A stretch of 64,000 bases of DNA from Actinomyces johnsonii (GTDB taxonomy: Bacteria > Actinomycetota > Actinomycetes > Actinomycetales > Actinomycetaceae): the NCBI RefSeq assembly GCF_006546835.1, contig NZ_VICB01000001.1, forward strand, positions 62,001 to 126,000, given 5' to 3'. A program made the translations under genes and the position numbers. Each line of letters opens with the position of its first letter. Position 1 is the stretch's first letter. Positions 51,293 through 61,594 of this stretch are shown here, one piece after another. The notes below the pieces were generated by a model, which saw only the letters and a program-made list of their open reading frames with translations, did not search any database and was not told where the DNA came from.

Positions 51293-53443
51293 CTACATGC
51301 CCTGGTAGTCGGAGAAGAAGGCGAGGTCGTGGCTGCTCCCCGTGCCAGCGCCCGGGCCGCCGTTTACTTCTGGCAGCGGAATGACGAAGCGCCGGTCGAG
51401 GAAGCGGTTGGCCCGCTCGCAGGAGGTCTCCGAGACCATGGTGCAGCAGTGGCAGGCGGCACCGTGGAGGAAGTCCTCGGGGTCCTGGGGAATGCGCCGG
51501 GCGCAGACCGGGTCCGAGGAGCAGCGGGTCATGGCGCGCAGGGCCTGGCCCAGGATGTCGGCCAGGCGGCCGGGCTCGGATAGGGAGACCAGCCCGCCCA
51601 GGGTGCCATCGGAGTCGGAGGCGGTGGTGGTCAGGAGCATCCCGGCCGCGGCCTCGCGCTGCTCGGTGGCGCGCCAGGCGTAGAGGCGCTCGCTGATGGA
51701 GGCGGCCCCGTAGCCCGAGGACATCGCCATCTGGCGGATGAGGGCGTGGGCGAGGGTGTGGATGAGCCAGTAGCGCGGCGGGGCGAGGCGCTCGTCGGGG
51801 TTGATCTGCTTGGCCGTCTCGGAGAAGCGTCGCTCGAAGTTGCGCCGGTGGGCGGCGCGGTGGGAGTCCCACACGGGGGTGGCGAGCACCCTAGTCTCCC
51901 AGCGGGCGACGGCGGCCTCGTCGAGCTGGATGAAGATCCCCTCGCCGCGGTCCTCGGTGGCCGGCACCCAGGTGGGGCGGCCGGAGCGGGCCAGGGAGAC
52001 GAGCCGGGCCTCGGAGTCGTCGACCCGGTCGTAGTCGTCCACGCGGGTGAATCCGAGGATGGCGTTGACCTTGCGCAGGCGGTCGACGGCGAGCACCCGG
52101 CTCACCCCGGCCGGTACGTCCCCGAGGCCGCGTGGGGAGATGACGAGCCCGCTGTCGCTGTCCTCGTGGTGATCGCCGGGTGGCTCGGTGAGGAGATAGT
52201 TCCATTCGGGTACGAGGAGGTCCACCGGGTCCCAGCTCTCGCGCCGCTTGAGGCGGTCGTCGTCGCTCTCCGCGGGGAGGGCCAGCATCCTCAGAAGCTC
52301 GGTGAGCTCGTCATCGTCAAGGTCCCGCAGCCGGACGGCATCGGCGTCGCCTCGTTTGAGGAGCATGCGGACGAAGGGAAGGTTCTCCCCTACCGATTCG
52401 AGATCGTCGTCCAAGGCTCGTCCCAGGGCTGTCAGGCGATCGCGTTGTTGCTCCGCGGGGTCCAGGCGCGGCATGTCGATGATGGACTGGGTGGCGGCGA
52501 ACCAGAGGTTGGAGGCGCCCACGAGCATAACGCGGGGTTCGGCCTGGCAGCCTCCCTCGGTGAAGATCCCCAGGTGGGGGTGGCGGCCGCGGCAGCGCGG
52601 GAGCCGCTGGCGCCCCTCCTCCCCCAGGGCTTGGGACATTCCTCGGCGGGCTCCACAGGCGCGGCAGGAGATGAAGGCGGTGGCGCCCCGCTGGGAGGTG
52701 TCGCTCATGGCGAGCTCGGGGTGGGCGGCCTTGGGGCAGTGGGCGCCCTCGTGGACCCACCAGTCGTAGGGGAACTCATCGAGGTGGCCACTCGGGCAGA
52801 CGATGAGGTAACGGGCGGGCACGCACGGTGAGCGCCGTCTGCCCTTGCGCCTGACTGCGCCCTTGGCGCCCTTGCGCCCCTGGGCCGCGCCCGATCGGCC
52901 GGGGCGCCCGGGGCAGTCGATGTGCTCGAAGACGGCCTGGTCGGGCCGGAAAGGATGGGTGTTGTGATAGCCGTTGACGAATCGGCTGAGCGGCGCCAGG
53001 AGGTCGCAGCCGGTGCAGCGCATCCACTGGGGGAAGACCCGCGCGGGTACTCCCAGATCGTCGCCGTCGCGGCGCGCGCCCGGTCGCGAGGGTTGCCAGG
53101 GGAAACGCCGCAGCTCGCCTACCTGGTGGCCGAGCATGAGCTGGACCGTTTCCAGGAGACGGGGCGCGTGGACGGTGATGGGGGCGGCGGCGCGGCGCCG
53201 CCAGATCCGTTCCCAGTCGTCCAGGCCCGTGGGCATAACCGTGAAGTGGGGCAGGTCGATAATGGCGCCGGGGCCGTAGGTGTAGAGCAGTGTCGTGGGC
53301 CGGGCGGAGCCGACCTTGGCGAAGTTCTTCTTGGCCTGGTTCTGGCTGAGGTCGTCGGCGTCGCCGAGAGGGTCGACGCCGATCCCGTCGTCGAGCTCGG
53401 CGCCGCCCGGGCCGTCCTGGTCGATGTCCTGGTCCTGGCTCAC
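51293..53443 (-). CDS. drmB: DISARM protein DrmB (DUF1998)
   Basis: A 716-residue protein with an acidic N-terminus. The core is RPTTLLYTYGPGAIIDLPHFTVMPTGLDDW, several Cys pairs (CTGC about 115, CRAC about 260, a Cys-rich CHCC cluster near 680) that probably bind zinc, and the DUF1998 helix bundle YWLIHTLAHALIRQMAMSSGYGAASISERLYA. DrmA and DrmB form the conserved DNA-binding complex of DISARM. Its start overlaps the drmA stop by 4 bases (53440-53443), indicating coupled synthesis. The length matches family members. Confidence 0.9.
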   Translation of the reverse strand: MSQDQDIDQDGPGGAELDDGIGVDPLGDADDLSQNQAKKNFAKVGSARPTTLLYTYGPGAIIDLPHFTVMPTGLDDWERIWRRRAAAPITVHAPRLLETVQLMLGHQVGELRRFPWQPSRPGARRDGDDLGVPARVFPQWMRCTGCDLLAPLSRFVNGYHNTHPFRPDQAVFEHIDCPGRPGRSGAAQGRKGAKGAVRRKGRRRSPCVPARYLIVCPSGHLDEFPYDWWVHEGAHCPKAAHPELAMSDTSQRGATAFISCRACGARRGMSQALGEEGRQRLPRCRGRHPHLGIFTEGGCQAEPRVMLVGASNLWFAATQSIIDMPRLDPAEQQRDRLTALGRALDDDLESVGENLPFVRMLLKRGDADAVRLRDLDDDELTELLRMLALPAESDDDRLKRRESWDPVDLLVPEWNYLLTEPPGDHHEDSDSGLVISPRGLGDVPAGVSRVLAVDRLRKVNAILGFTRVDDYDRVDDSEARLVSLARSGRPTWVPATEDRGEGIFIQLDEAAVARWETRVLATPVWDSHRAAHRRNFERRFSETAKQINPDERLAPPRYWLIHTLAHALIRQMAMSSGYGAASISERLYAWRATEQREAAAGMLLTTTASDSDGTLGGLVSLSEPGRLADILGQALRAMTRCSSDPVCARRIPQDPEDFLHGAACHCCTMVSETSCERANRFLDRRFVIPLPEVNGGPGAGTGSSHDLAFFSDYQGM

Positions 53444-56400
53444 CGTTCCTCCTTATCGGACCGGGCCTCATTGGCGTCACTGTCCTCAAGTGGCTCCTGT
53501 CGCTCCCAGGCGGGGGCGTCGTCGGTCGAGTCGTCGACGAGTCGGGTGGGGTCCGGGGAGACGAGGAGGTTGATCTCGGGCTGGACCTCCCGCATGGAGC
53601 CGGCGACGACGAAAGGGGCGTCGTCGCGCCTGGAGCCGCGGCTGCCGGCCGATTCGGCCGAGCGCAGGAGCGGGAAGTAACTGACATTGTCCACACCGCG
53701 CTCGTAGACGAGCTCGCCGTGCTTCTTGGCGACCTCCCGCTGGCGCTTCTTCCACTCCCCGACGCGGCCGGCCAAGCGGTCCCGGGCGTACTTGCTCTCC
53801 TCCTCGCCGGCGGCCGCACTGATGCGGATGGAGAGCTTGCCTACGAGCCGGTCGAGGGCCTCGGCCTGTTCGGTGACGCGTCCGGCGTTGTGCTCGGGGT
53901 TGAGGCCGTCGCTGCATCCGGCCTGGGTGACTCGGGCGGCGGCCACGAGGGCACCGTCGATCCCGCGGTCGATGGCGGTGACGGAGAAGGGGGTGACGGT
54001 CAACGGTTCGACGCGCGCGTAGAAGGTCTCGTGGAAGTGGCGGAACTGCTCGTAATGGGCCAGGTCGCGGGGCCGGGCCCAGTTGCCCAGGGTGATGACG
54101 AGGCCGGGACGGTTCGCATCCCGGCCCACGCGGGAGGTGGCCTGGATGTACTCGGCGGTGTTCTTGGGCTGGCCGACGACGAGCATGAGGCCGAGGCGGG
54201 AGACGTCCACACCCACCTGGAGCATGGAGGTGGCCAGGACGACGTCGTAGGGGTTCGCCGCGGCCTCTCGCCGCTCCACCTTCTTGCCTGCCTGCGCGGC
54301 TGCGGCCGCGGCGGTCTTGGCGGTGGTGGAGTCGACGCCCGGGTCGAAGGTGAGTGCCATGCGGTCCAGGGTCGCGGTGATGTCGGTGGAGGCGATGCGC
54401 GAGGTGAGCTCCCCCAGGTGCAGGGCGCCGAAAGCCGTGCCGCGGCGGCGCGGCAGGCGGGAGTCGCGGCCGGGTTTGGCCAGGCCGGTCTGGATGTCGT
54501 CCTGGACGTAGCGGGCCATTCCGGCCAGCTCCCGGGTGGCGGAGAAGTATCCGACGAGCGTCATGTAGGGGTCGGCGGCGGCCCCGAGCCGGTCGAAGAG
54601 GAGCTGGGCGCCGGCCATGACGGTCTGGGTGGTCTGGATTTCGGCCGCCGTCAGGCGCACCCCGGTGGTGGACAGGCCCACGTAGAGGCGCCCGGGGTGG
54701 GCGTCGTCGACCTCGACGGTGCGGGAGAAGAAGGTGTCGGAGGCGTCGAGGACCTGGGGCGGAAAAATGGTGACGTCGCGGCCGTAGAGGCCGCGGACCT
54801 GATCGGCGACGTTGCGGACGGTGGCCGAGGAGGCCACCAGGAGGGGCTGTGCGGGCCGGCCGTCGGGTGCCCTCCAGGCGCACATGGTCTCGACGGCGGT
54901 CTCGAACAGGCCGACCGTGGTACCCAGGGCCCCGGTGATGAGGTGGAGCTCGTCCTGGATGATGAGGTCCGGGGGCCGCAGCCGGGTGGCGGGGCGGATC
55001 GAGGCCACCGGCAGCTCTCCCTTGGCCTGGTGGCGACCGTTCTCGCCAAGCGTGCAGCCGGTGAAGTCGTGGGTGGAGTCGTGACCGGGGTGGGGGACGT
55101 AGCCGTGGCGCTCGCAGCGGCGGGCGACGTGCCCGAACAGCGTGGCGGCGTGCCCCTCGCGGGCGAGGCGAGCGAGCTTGTCCACGGTGGCGATGACGAA
55201 GGCCGGAGCGAGCCGGTAGATCTCCTCGTCGGTGGTCAGAACCGGCAGGCCGTCGGGCACGTTACCGTCGCCCTCGGAGAAGGGGCACTCGCCGAGCTCG
55301 TCGGAGCAGCGCAGGATGACGCGATCGGCGCTCCCAGCAGCGGGGCCGATCTTGACGTCGCCTGGGGTGAGGGTGCGGCCACACCAGGGGCAGTGGCCGA
55401 GCTGGAGGGCGGAGAAGCGGTGCCCCGCCCCGCTGCCGCCCTGGTCGTTCAGCCGCTTGAGCTCCTCCTCGGCCTCGCTCACCCGCTTGGGGGACACGGC
55501 GGTGCCGACCCACAGGCCGATACGGAAGGGCTCCTCACCCCAAGTGGCGGGATCCTCGCGGCGGGAGAGCTCGGCGGCGCATACGAGGGTGGTGGCGCGC
55601 TGGAACTGTTGGGAGGTGAGCAGGCGCAGGGTGTAGCGCATGAGGACGGTGACGCCGGAGCGCCCGTCGATGGGTCCGTCGGGGGTCTCGAGGAGTCCCT
55701 GGCGGCGGCGGATAGCGAAGGCGTAGGCGGCCAGCCCCAGGTAGGCCTCGGTCTTGCCACCACCGGTGGGAAAGAAGAGGAGCTGGGCCGCGGCCAGGTC
55801 GCCGGAGCGGCGCGGCAGGGCGGGGTCGGTGAGGGCCGGCAGCTGCATGAGGATGAAGGCGAGCTGGAAGACGCGCCAGTGGTGAGGGTAGCCGCCGGCC
55901 AGGACACGGGCCTCAGCCTCCTCGACGCTGAGGCCGGAGTCGACGGCACGTGCGGCGGCGATCTGGGAGTGGACGCGCTGGTCGGCCATGACCCGGTTCA
56001 TGAAGGCGAAGCAGCGACGGGCCTCGGGGTCGGTCAGAAGGTGGTCAATGCCCTCGGTGAGCTGGCCCAGGACCTGTCGGGCCTCAGCGAGAGCCTCGGC
56101 GCCGGTATCCCGCAGGTGCTCCGGAAGGGCGGCGACGGCAGTCTCCTGCTCCCCCAGCCAGGCCGTGTAGGCCTCCGCGATGGGTTCCAGGGCAGCGCGG
56201 AGCTGGGCGGTGTTCTGGGACTCCGCCGCGGTGGCCAGGGTGCGCATATTGAGCTCGGCTGCCGGGACGGGGGTGGCCGTGGTCTGGGGCGTCTCCACAG
56301 TGGGCATCCAGGAGGTGCGGACCTGGAAAGCGCGGCGGGGTGCGCTCTCACCGGCCTGGGGCTTCCGCAGGCTCCAGTCGGCAGAGCAGGTGCGTCCGAC

Positions 56401-57330
56401 AGCGAACTCGAGGCGGTCGCGATACTGGAGCTCGAGGCGGGCCTCCTCCGGATCGGAGGCCGGCTGCACGCCGGAAGCCGGAGGGAGGAGGGGATCGTGG
56501 ACGGGGAGGAAGACGTCCCGGTTGTCCGCATCCACATGGATCTGGGTCTGGAACATCCAGGCATGGACAGGAATGCGGCGGGGCGTGATCTGGTCGTTGC
56601 ACAGGGCGAGCTCGATGAGGTAGCGGTCGCTCGGCCCGCCGGCCGGTGAGGTGTCCCGGTGGGAGTCAACGCGCAGGGTGACGTCGTCTTCGAGTACGTA
56701 GTCCTGGGTGCGGCCCGGGGTGAGCTCGGCCAGGGGCAGGGGAAGGCTGTGGTGGTGCGGGATGCGCCGGTAGCGCGTGATACGGGAGTCCTGGCTACTG
56801 GCCGGGTCGGAGGGGGAATCAGGAACATCTGCGTCATCGCGGCCGGTGGACTCGTAGGTGCCCCAGCTGATGTGGATGGTGATGGACTCCAGTTCAGCGG
56901 GGTCGGCGGGGACCTGGAAGCGCAGTCCCATGGAGGCCGGAATCATGAGTCCGCGGCGCACGGGTTCGTCATCGGTGTCCTCGCCGGGGTCCTCCTCGGC
57001 AGTGGCGTTGGTCATCTCCTCCTCAACGCCGGTGACGGGGGCGCCGGTGGAGGCCGCGGCCTCGAGGTCGTCGGCGGCGCCGGTCAGGCGGGTGGGGGCG
57101 ATGCGGCCCAGGAGGTAGCGATCATCGGGCGGGGTGGTGAGGACCTCGGTGTCTCCCTCAGCGGGGCCAATAAGCTCGCGCCTCAGCACTTCGACGATTC
57201 CGGCGCGAGCGGAGGCGGAGGTGTTGCCGAGTTCCTCATCGAAGACGTAGGCGGTGCCGTCGTGCGAACGAGTCCCGGCCGACGGGCCGGTGGATGGCGT
57301 GCCCGCGGAGGGAGCGGTCTCAGATGTCAA
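53440..57330 (-). CDS. drmA: DISARM helicase DrmA
   Basis: A 1296-residue SF2-type helicase. Walker A FPTGGGKTEAYLGLAAYAF lies near residues 519-537, the DEAD-box equivalent IIQDELHLITGALGT near 788, and the late helicase region LGLMLVVGQPKNTAEYIQATSRVGRDANRPGLV supplies motifs V and VI. A zinc-like CPWC pair precedes the DELH motif. The first 200 residues are acidic and DrmA-specific. It overlaps drmMI by 11 bases and drmB by 4. In characterised DISARM the DrmAB complex loads on DNA with a 5' overhang. The encoded motifs are intact, so the protein is predicted active. Confidence 0.92.
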   Translation of the reverse strand: MTSETAPSAGTPSTGPSAGTRSHDGTAYVFDEELGNTSASARAGIVEVLRRELIGPAEGDTEVLTTPPDDRYLLGRIAPTRLTGAADDLEAAASTGAPVTGVEEEMTNATAEEDPGEDTDDEPVRRGLMIPASMGLRFQVPADPAELESITIHISWGTYESTGRDDADVPDSPSDPASSQDSRITRYRRIPHHHSLPLPLAELTPGRTQDYVLEDDVTLRVDSHRDTSPAGGPSDRYLIELALCNDQITPRRIPVHAWMFQTQIHVDADNRDVFLPVHDPLLPPASGVQPASDPEEARLELQYRDRLEFAVGRTCSADWSLRKPQAGESAPRRAFQVRTSWMPTVETPQTTATPVPAAELNMRTLATAAESQNTAQLRAALEPIAEAYTAWLGEQETAVAALPEHLRDTGAEALAEARQVLGQLTEGIDHLLTDPEARRCFAFMNRVMADQRVHSQIAAARAVDSGLSVEEAEARVLAGGYPHHWRVFQLAFILMQLPALTDPALPRRSGDLAAAQLLFFPTGGGKTEAYLGLAAYAFAIRRRQGLLETPDGPIDGRSGVTVLMRYTLRLLTSQQFQRATTLVCAAELSRREDPATWGEEPFRIGLWVGTAVSPKRVSEAEEELKRLNDQGGSGAGHRFSALQLGHCPWCGRTLTPGDVKIGPAAGSADRVILRCSDELGECPFSEGDGNVPDGLPVLTTDEEIYRLAPAFVIATVDKLARLAREGHAATLFGHVARRCERHGYVPHPGHDSTHDFTGCTLGENGRHQAKGELPVASIRPATRLRPPDLIIQDELHLITGALGTTVGLFETAVETMCAWRAPDGRPAQPLLVASSATVRNVADQVRGLYGRDVTIFPPQVLDASDTFFSRTVEVDDAHPGRLYVGLSTTGVRLTAAEIQTTQTVMAGAQLLFDRLGAAADPYMTLVGYFSATRELAGMARYVQDDIQTGLAKPGRDSRLPRRRGTAFGALHLGELTSRIASTDITATLDRMALTFDPGVDSTTAKTAAAAAAQAGKKVERREAAANPYDVVLATSMLQVGVDVSRLGLMLVVGQPKNTAEYIQATSRVGRDANRPGLVITLGNWARPRDLAHYEQFRHFHETFYARVEPLTVTPFSVTAIDRGIDGALVAAARVTQAGCSDGLNPEHNAGRVTEQAEALDRLVGKLSIRISAAAGEEESKYARDRLAGRVGEWKKRQREVAKKHGELVYERGVDNVSYFPLLRSAESAGSRGSRRDDAPFVVAGSMREVQPEINLLVSPDPTRLVDDSTDDAPAWERQEPLEDSDANEARSDKEER

Positions 57331-60300
57331 GGGTCGCCTCCTGGGCCTGGGCGGAGTTGGCGGGCTTGCGGCCGCGCCGGGAGCGGGAACCGCCGATGGA
57401 CTGGCCGGAGGCTGCCGCGGCAGCGGCCTCGGCGGCGGCGCGGCGGTGGTTCTCCTCCAGGAGGCGGTCGAGGATCTCCACGCGGGTGGCCGGGGGCACG
57501 GTCCATCGGGTCATCTCCCGATAGGTGTGGAAGCCATGGGTGAGGTCGAGGTCCTCCCAGCCGTAGGCGGCGGCGACGGATGCATCGAGCTCCACGTGGA
57601 TGGCGCGCATGCGGTCCACATCCGGGTCGGTTCCGGTCTCCAAGCCTGGGTCGTTGACGAGGTTGTAGAGCTTGGTCAGCCCGAGCTTGCGGCGCAACAT
57701 GATCTCCCGCCGCTCGGTGTCCAATGTGCGGCCGATCGCCTCCAGCTCCGACGTGGGCTCAGGCCGAGGGAAGGTCTCAAAGACGTCCGACGGCGTATAA
57801 CGAGGATCGTTCCGCATACCCGACCCATAGGCGATAGCCCAATACTGATGAAGCGAGGACGACAGAACCGCCTGCTGAACGTAAGAATCAGTTGCAAATA
57901 CAACCACCTGCTCACTTACCACCTGCTGCGTAGAAACACGAACCAACATGACAGACTTACTTACCCGAGCAATAACAAGCATCTCATTGAGATCCGCAAT
58001 CGCTTTCCGCATCGCCGGCCGAGAATTCCAGTATTTCCACCATTCATTAACCATACGAGGATACTTTACTGCATCCTTCACCACACGTTCTGGACGAACC
58101 TTATCAAACACATGCCGCCACGGCAGCTTATACTGCCGCGCTGCCTCTTGACTTCGCTCATTGAAGTCCACAACCCACCGGGAAGCGGAACAGTCTGAAC
58201 GAGAGTTAAGATCCTCTCCATTGAGATAAGGGAAAAGCACCTCGGAATTGCGAGGATCCTCCGCAATCCACTCTCGCACCTCTCCTGCATCCAAGATAAA
58301 CCCCTTGCCAAGAATATAACATCCAACAAAGGAAATGCCACCGTTCTCACCGAGACGTTCAGGCTTCCCTTCTACACGACCGACCGGTTCGAGAAGGCTG
58401 CTGATCCGGGGTACCGGCACATCATCACAGATCGTCGTTGTATGCGAGGGGACAGTACCACGCATCCCCCATACGGCCGCGAACTCGAGGTTGGCACCCT
58501 GTGAGGGCCAAGAGCGCGACCGAATAGCACGGGTGATGGTGAAGCCGAAGTCCACCATCTGATCCAGCCCTACCTTACGGGTACTACCCTGAGCAATGGT
58601 GTTGGTGGCAATGAGCCCCAAGGTGCCATGTTCATTGAGCAGCGAGAAGGCTCGGAGGAAGAAGTATGCGACAAGATCGGCGTTGCCCGATTCATTCCCT
58701 GCAAGGACACTGACGAACCACTCTCGGAGATTCTGCCCCATCGTAGGGCTGATCTTCATACCCCCCAGGAAAGGAGGGTTCCCAATCACAGCATCAAAGC
58801 CTCCTCGTTCCATGACCTCGGGCATGGCCAGGGGCCAGTGGAGGCAGTGCCAGTGATCGTAGTCGGTGGGCACGGTCGGGGTGAGGCCGCGTTCCAGGAG
58901 GGCCTCGAGCATGGAGTCGTCACCGGCTCCCTCAGTGGGGAAAGCGCGGCCGAGGGCCACCGCCAGGGCTCCGTAGGCCTCATTGATCGTTTGACCCGAT
59001 TTCGCCTCAGTCTTGGGGATAAGGCCCACAGACACGATCGCGTCGGCCACTCGGGTCAGAAGCTTCAGGTCCTCCTCATTCTTATGCTGGAGGCGCTGCT
59101 TGGTCGTCGTCGAACGGGCGGGGTCGGTGCTGCTGACCTCGCTGGCGAGGTCCTGGCGACGGTTGGTCACCCTCTTGACCACGGTGTCGACATCGAGAGC
59201 CTCGGCATAGGCGCCGGTGCGGTCGAGCTCGAAGAGTCGTTGTGTTGTTGTCGCTGCTGCGGGGTCGATGTGCTGGGCCTTCAGCTGACGCAGGTCGGTC
59301 AGGCCCAGGAGTGAGTTGCCGACGAAGACCTTGTCATCGACGAAGCTGAAGGGCTTGTCCTCATCCAGCGAGACGAGCCACAGGGAGAGCTTGCACATCT
59401 CCACGGCCATCTCGTTAATGTCCACCCCATAGAGGCAGTGGGCCACCACCTTCCGCAGGGCCTGGCGCTCCAGGTCGGCGGGTCGTATGCCCTGATGCAG
59501 CGCGCCCTCGCGGGTCCAGGCCTCGACGAGCTCGCGAGCCAGGAAGCGGGCCGCTGCCACAAGGAAAGCGCCCGAGCCGCAAGCGATGTCCGCCACGTGC
59601 AGGTGGAGGATGTGGTCGGAGGATACCGGCTGCCACTGGCTGCGGTCGTCGGTCTCATGGGGGCCGGGTGAGTAGACGAGTGGCTCCAGGGCATACCTCA
59701 CCATCTCCTCGGCCAAAGCGCGGGGGGTGTAGTGGGCGCCAGCGTTGCGCCGTGACGGGGTCTCGGTCACCACGAGGCCCCCTCGCTGGATGACGACCGG
59801 CCGGCCCCGTAGGTCCCTGCGGATGACGCCGATCCAGGGGCGCAGATCCGCGCGCAGGGCCTCATCGCGGGTCACGGCGAGCAGGGCGCGGTCGGCGTCG
59901 GACAGCGTGTCCCCGGCGGCGAGGGCCTTGGCCAGGGCTTTGGGGCTGGGTGGCTTGGCTCCGGGCTGGTGCTCCTTGAGCCAGGCGATGATCGCCCCGG
60001 CGAGGTCGGCATCTTCGGCATGCTGCTCGGCGAGCTCGTTCAACACCGATAGCGGGAGCTCGGGCTCCTCACCGTCCTTGCCGAGCAGGCCGAGGACCGT
60101 CTCCTCGGCGCGGGTGCAGGTGTAGCCGAGCAGGCCCTCGTAGATATAGCCGATCTGCTCCACGTCGATGTCCCGGAAGGAGAGGCGCCGGGCCTCCTGC
60201 CCCTTGAGGCGGGCGGTCTGGAGGGAGCGCAGCACGTGGAGCATAACCCGGTCGGAGACGGTGAGCAGCAGGGTGCCGCTGGCATCCGTGGCCGTCAGGA

Positions 60301-61594
60301 AGGGGAAGCGTTCGGGGTCGAACAGGGAGCCGCCGTAGGCGGGGATGCGCATGTCCTCGGCGTTGACGCCGCTGTGCAGGGCTCGGGAGGTGGCCAGCAG
60401 TCGATGCCAGGTCAGGCTCGTGCCGTCCATGGACTCCTCGCCCTCGTCGCGGGCGCGCGCCTCCAGGGCGTCCAGGACCGTGGCCAGGCCGTAGCCGCCG
60501 GTGTAGAGGGAGTTGGTGGGCAGGAGTCCGCGTTCCTCGGCGAAGAGGAGGAAGACGCAACGCATCATGACGGTGACAACCGCCTCGTAGACCTCCCGGG
60601 GCTCGGCTCCCAGCGGATCGCAGTCCGCCTCTCCGCCCGTATCGTTGCCCTCAGTACTCTCTCGACCCGCCGGGGCCTCGCGCTCGGCGGCATCGAGGAG
60701 GGCGTCGGACAGGGCGGAGACGATGAGCTCGACTGCGCTGCGCACCTGGGTGCCCAGGGCCTCGGTGACCTCCTCCGCCGCCAGGACCGATTTTTCGAAG
60801 AGCCGGGGCAGGCGCTGCGCCGCGGTGCCGCCCACCAAGCGGCGCACGCTCAGGAGCTCGCAGAAAGCGTCGCGGGTGGCCGGCTCCTCCACCCAGGTCT
60901 GGCAGTCGACGACTCCGGAGGCCGCACTCCCCTCCCGCGGGGCGCTCACCATGGCCCACCAGCGCCCGTCGGTGACTACACCGATCGAGCAGGTGGAGCC
61001 CGGGGCTCGCAGCATCGCGGCCATCCGGTCGATGGGGCTCGTTGCCCAGCCGTCCTGGCCCACCTCCCGCAGGGAGTCGGCCGGGTCGGTGACCAGGACT
61101 AGGGCACCGGTCTCCTCCCCGCGCAGAAGCGCCCCGGTCGGGGTGACCGTCACAGCCTGGATGCCGTCGGAGGCGGCGCGGTAGGTCTCCGCGAGCGCCG
61201 GGTGGTCCTGCGCCGTCGTCCAGAGGCCGCCCCAACCCAGGACCTCGGTGAGCACGGTGTCCACCCAGGCGTCCCGGGCCCGGCGGTAGGAAGCCAGGGC
61301 CGCCTCGGAGCCCCGGTCCGCGTCCCAGGCGTCCCAGGCCCGGTCCAGGGCGGGCTTAGCGGCACGCAGCATCTCGCGGCGCTCGCGGCTCAGCCCCGGT
61401 ATGCCCTGCGGGTAGAGGTCGGTGAGGACGGGCACGGAGAGGAAGGGGCCCTCGGTGTCCACCAGGCCCAGCCACTGGCGGTGCTGCTGGGCGGTGCTGC
61501 GCCCACCCGAGGCGCTGTGACTGGCGCCGCCGGCTCCCCTGCCAGCGTTACGGTCTCTGGTGCGGCCCTTCGATGCGGGCGTCTTCGGGCTCAT
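57320..61594 (-). CDS. drmMI: DISARM class 1 adenine methyltransferase DrmMI
   Basis: A 1424-residue type IIG-like N6-adenine methyltransferase. SAM motif I is ADIACGSGAFLVAAARF (near residue 665), the catalytic NPPF motif is in DAVIGNPPFLGG (near 935), and INEMAVEMCKLSLWLVSLDEDKP is the usual motif following. The part after NPPF, which holds the target-recognition domain, is encoded by sequence of about 47% GC (112/240 at 57841-58080) in an operon near 70%, so it was probably exchanged. In class 1 DISARM this enzyme marks host DNA. Its start overlaps drmD by 4 bases. Confidence 0.9.
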   Translation of the reverse strand: MSPKTPASKGRTRDRNAGRGAGGASHSASGGRSTAQQHRQWLGLVDTEGPFLSVPVLTDLYPQGIPGLSRERREMLRAAKPALDRAWDAWDADRGSEAALASYRRARDAWVDTVLTEVLGWGGLWTTAQDHPALAETYRAASDGIQAVTVTPTGALLRGEETGALVLVTDPADSLREVGQDGWATSPIDRMAAMLRAPGSTCSIGVVTDGRWWAMVSAPREGSAASGVVDCQTWVEEPATRDAFCELLSVRRLVGGTAAQRLPRLFEKSVLAAEEVTEALGTQVRSAVELIVSALSDALLDAAEREAPAGRESTEGNDTGGEADCDPLGAEPREVYEAVVTVMMRCVFLLFAEERGLLPTNSLYTGGYGLATVLDALEARARDEGEESMDGTSLTWHRLLATSRALHSGVNAEDMRIPAYGGSLFDPERFPFLTATDASGTLLLTVSDRVMLHVLRSLQTARLKGQEARRLSFRDIDVEQIGYIYEGLLGYTCTRAEETVLGLLGKDGEEPELPLSVLNELAEQHAEDADLAGAIIAWLKEHQPGAKPPSPKALAKALAAGDTLSDADRALLAVTRDEALRADLRPWIGVIRRDLRGRPVVIQRGGLVVTETPSRRNAGAHYTPRALAEEMVRYALEPLVYSPGPHETDDRSQWQPVSSDHILHLHVADIACGSGAFLVAAARFLARELVEAWTREGALHQGIRPADLERQALRKVVAHCLYGVDINEMAVEMCKLSLWLVSLDEDKPFSFVDDKVFVGNSLLGLTDLRQLKAQHIDPAAATTTQRLFELDRTGAYAEALDVDTVVKRVTNRRQDLASEVSSTDPARSTTTKQRLQHKNEEDLKLLTRVADAIVSVGLIPKTEAKSGQTINEAYGALAVALGRAFPTEGAGDDSMLEALLERGLTPTVPTDYDHWHCLHWPLAMPEVMERGGFDAVIGNPPFLGGMKISPTMGQNLREWFVSVLAGNESGNADLVAYFFLRAFSLLNEHGTLGLIATNTIAQGSTRKVGLDQMVDFGFTITRAIRSRSWPSQGANLEFAAVWGMRGTVPSHTTTICDDVPVPRISSLLEPVGRVEGKPERLGENGGISFVGCYILGKGFILDAGEVREWIAEDPRNSEVLFPYLNGEDLNSRSDCSASRWVVDFNERSQEAARQYKLPWRHVFDKVRPERVVKDAVKYPRMVNEWWKYWNSRPAMRKAIADLNEMLVIARVSKSVMLVRVSTQQVVSEQVVVFATDSYVQQAVLSSSLHQYWAIAYGSGMRNDPRYTPSDVFETFPRPEPTSELEAIGRTLDTERREIMLRRKLGLTKLYNLVNDPGLETGTDPDVDRMRAIHVELDASVAAAYGWEDLDLTHGFHTYREMTRWTVPPATRVEILDRLLEENHRRAAAEAAAAAASGQSIGGSRSRRGRKPANSAQAQEATLDI
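57780..58800 (-). other. AT-richer segment over the predicted recognition domain of drmMI
   Basis: Within drmMI, about 1 kb between codons roughly 930 and 1270 drops to 40-55% GC (23/60 at 58021-58080), while sequence on both sides returns to about 65-70%. The reading frame is continuous. It begins just after the NPPF motif, where type IIG-like enzymes carry their DNA-recognition domain. The edges were judged by eye. Confidence 0.7.

Noticed and set aside
53719-56649. A 976-codon plus-strand open frame opposite drmA
   Set aside because: It is the antisense shadow of a high-GC gene; its translation is Gly/Glu/Leu low-complexity with no domain, while the minus strand has clear helicase motifs.
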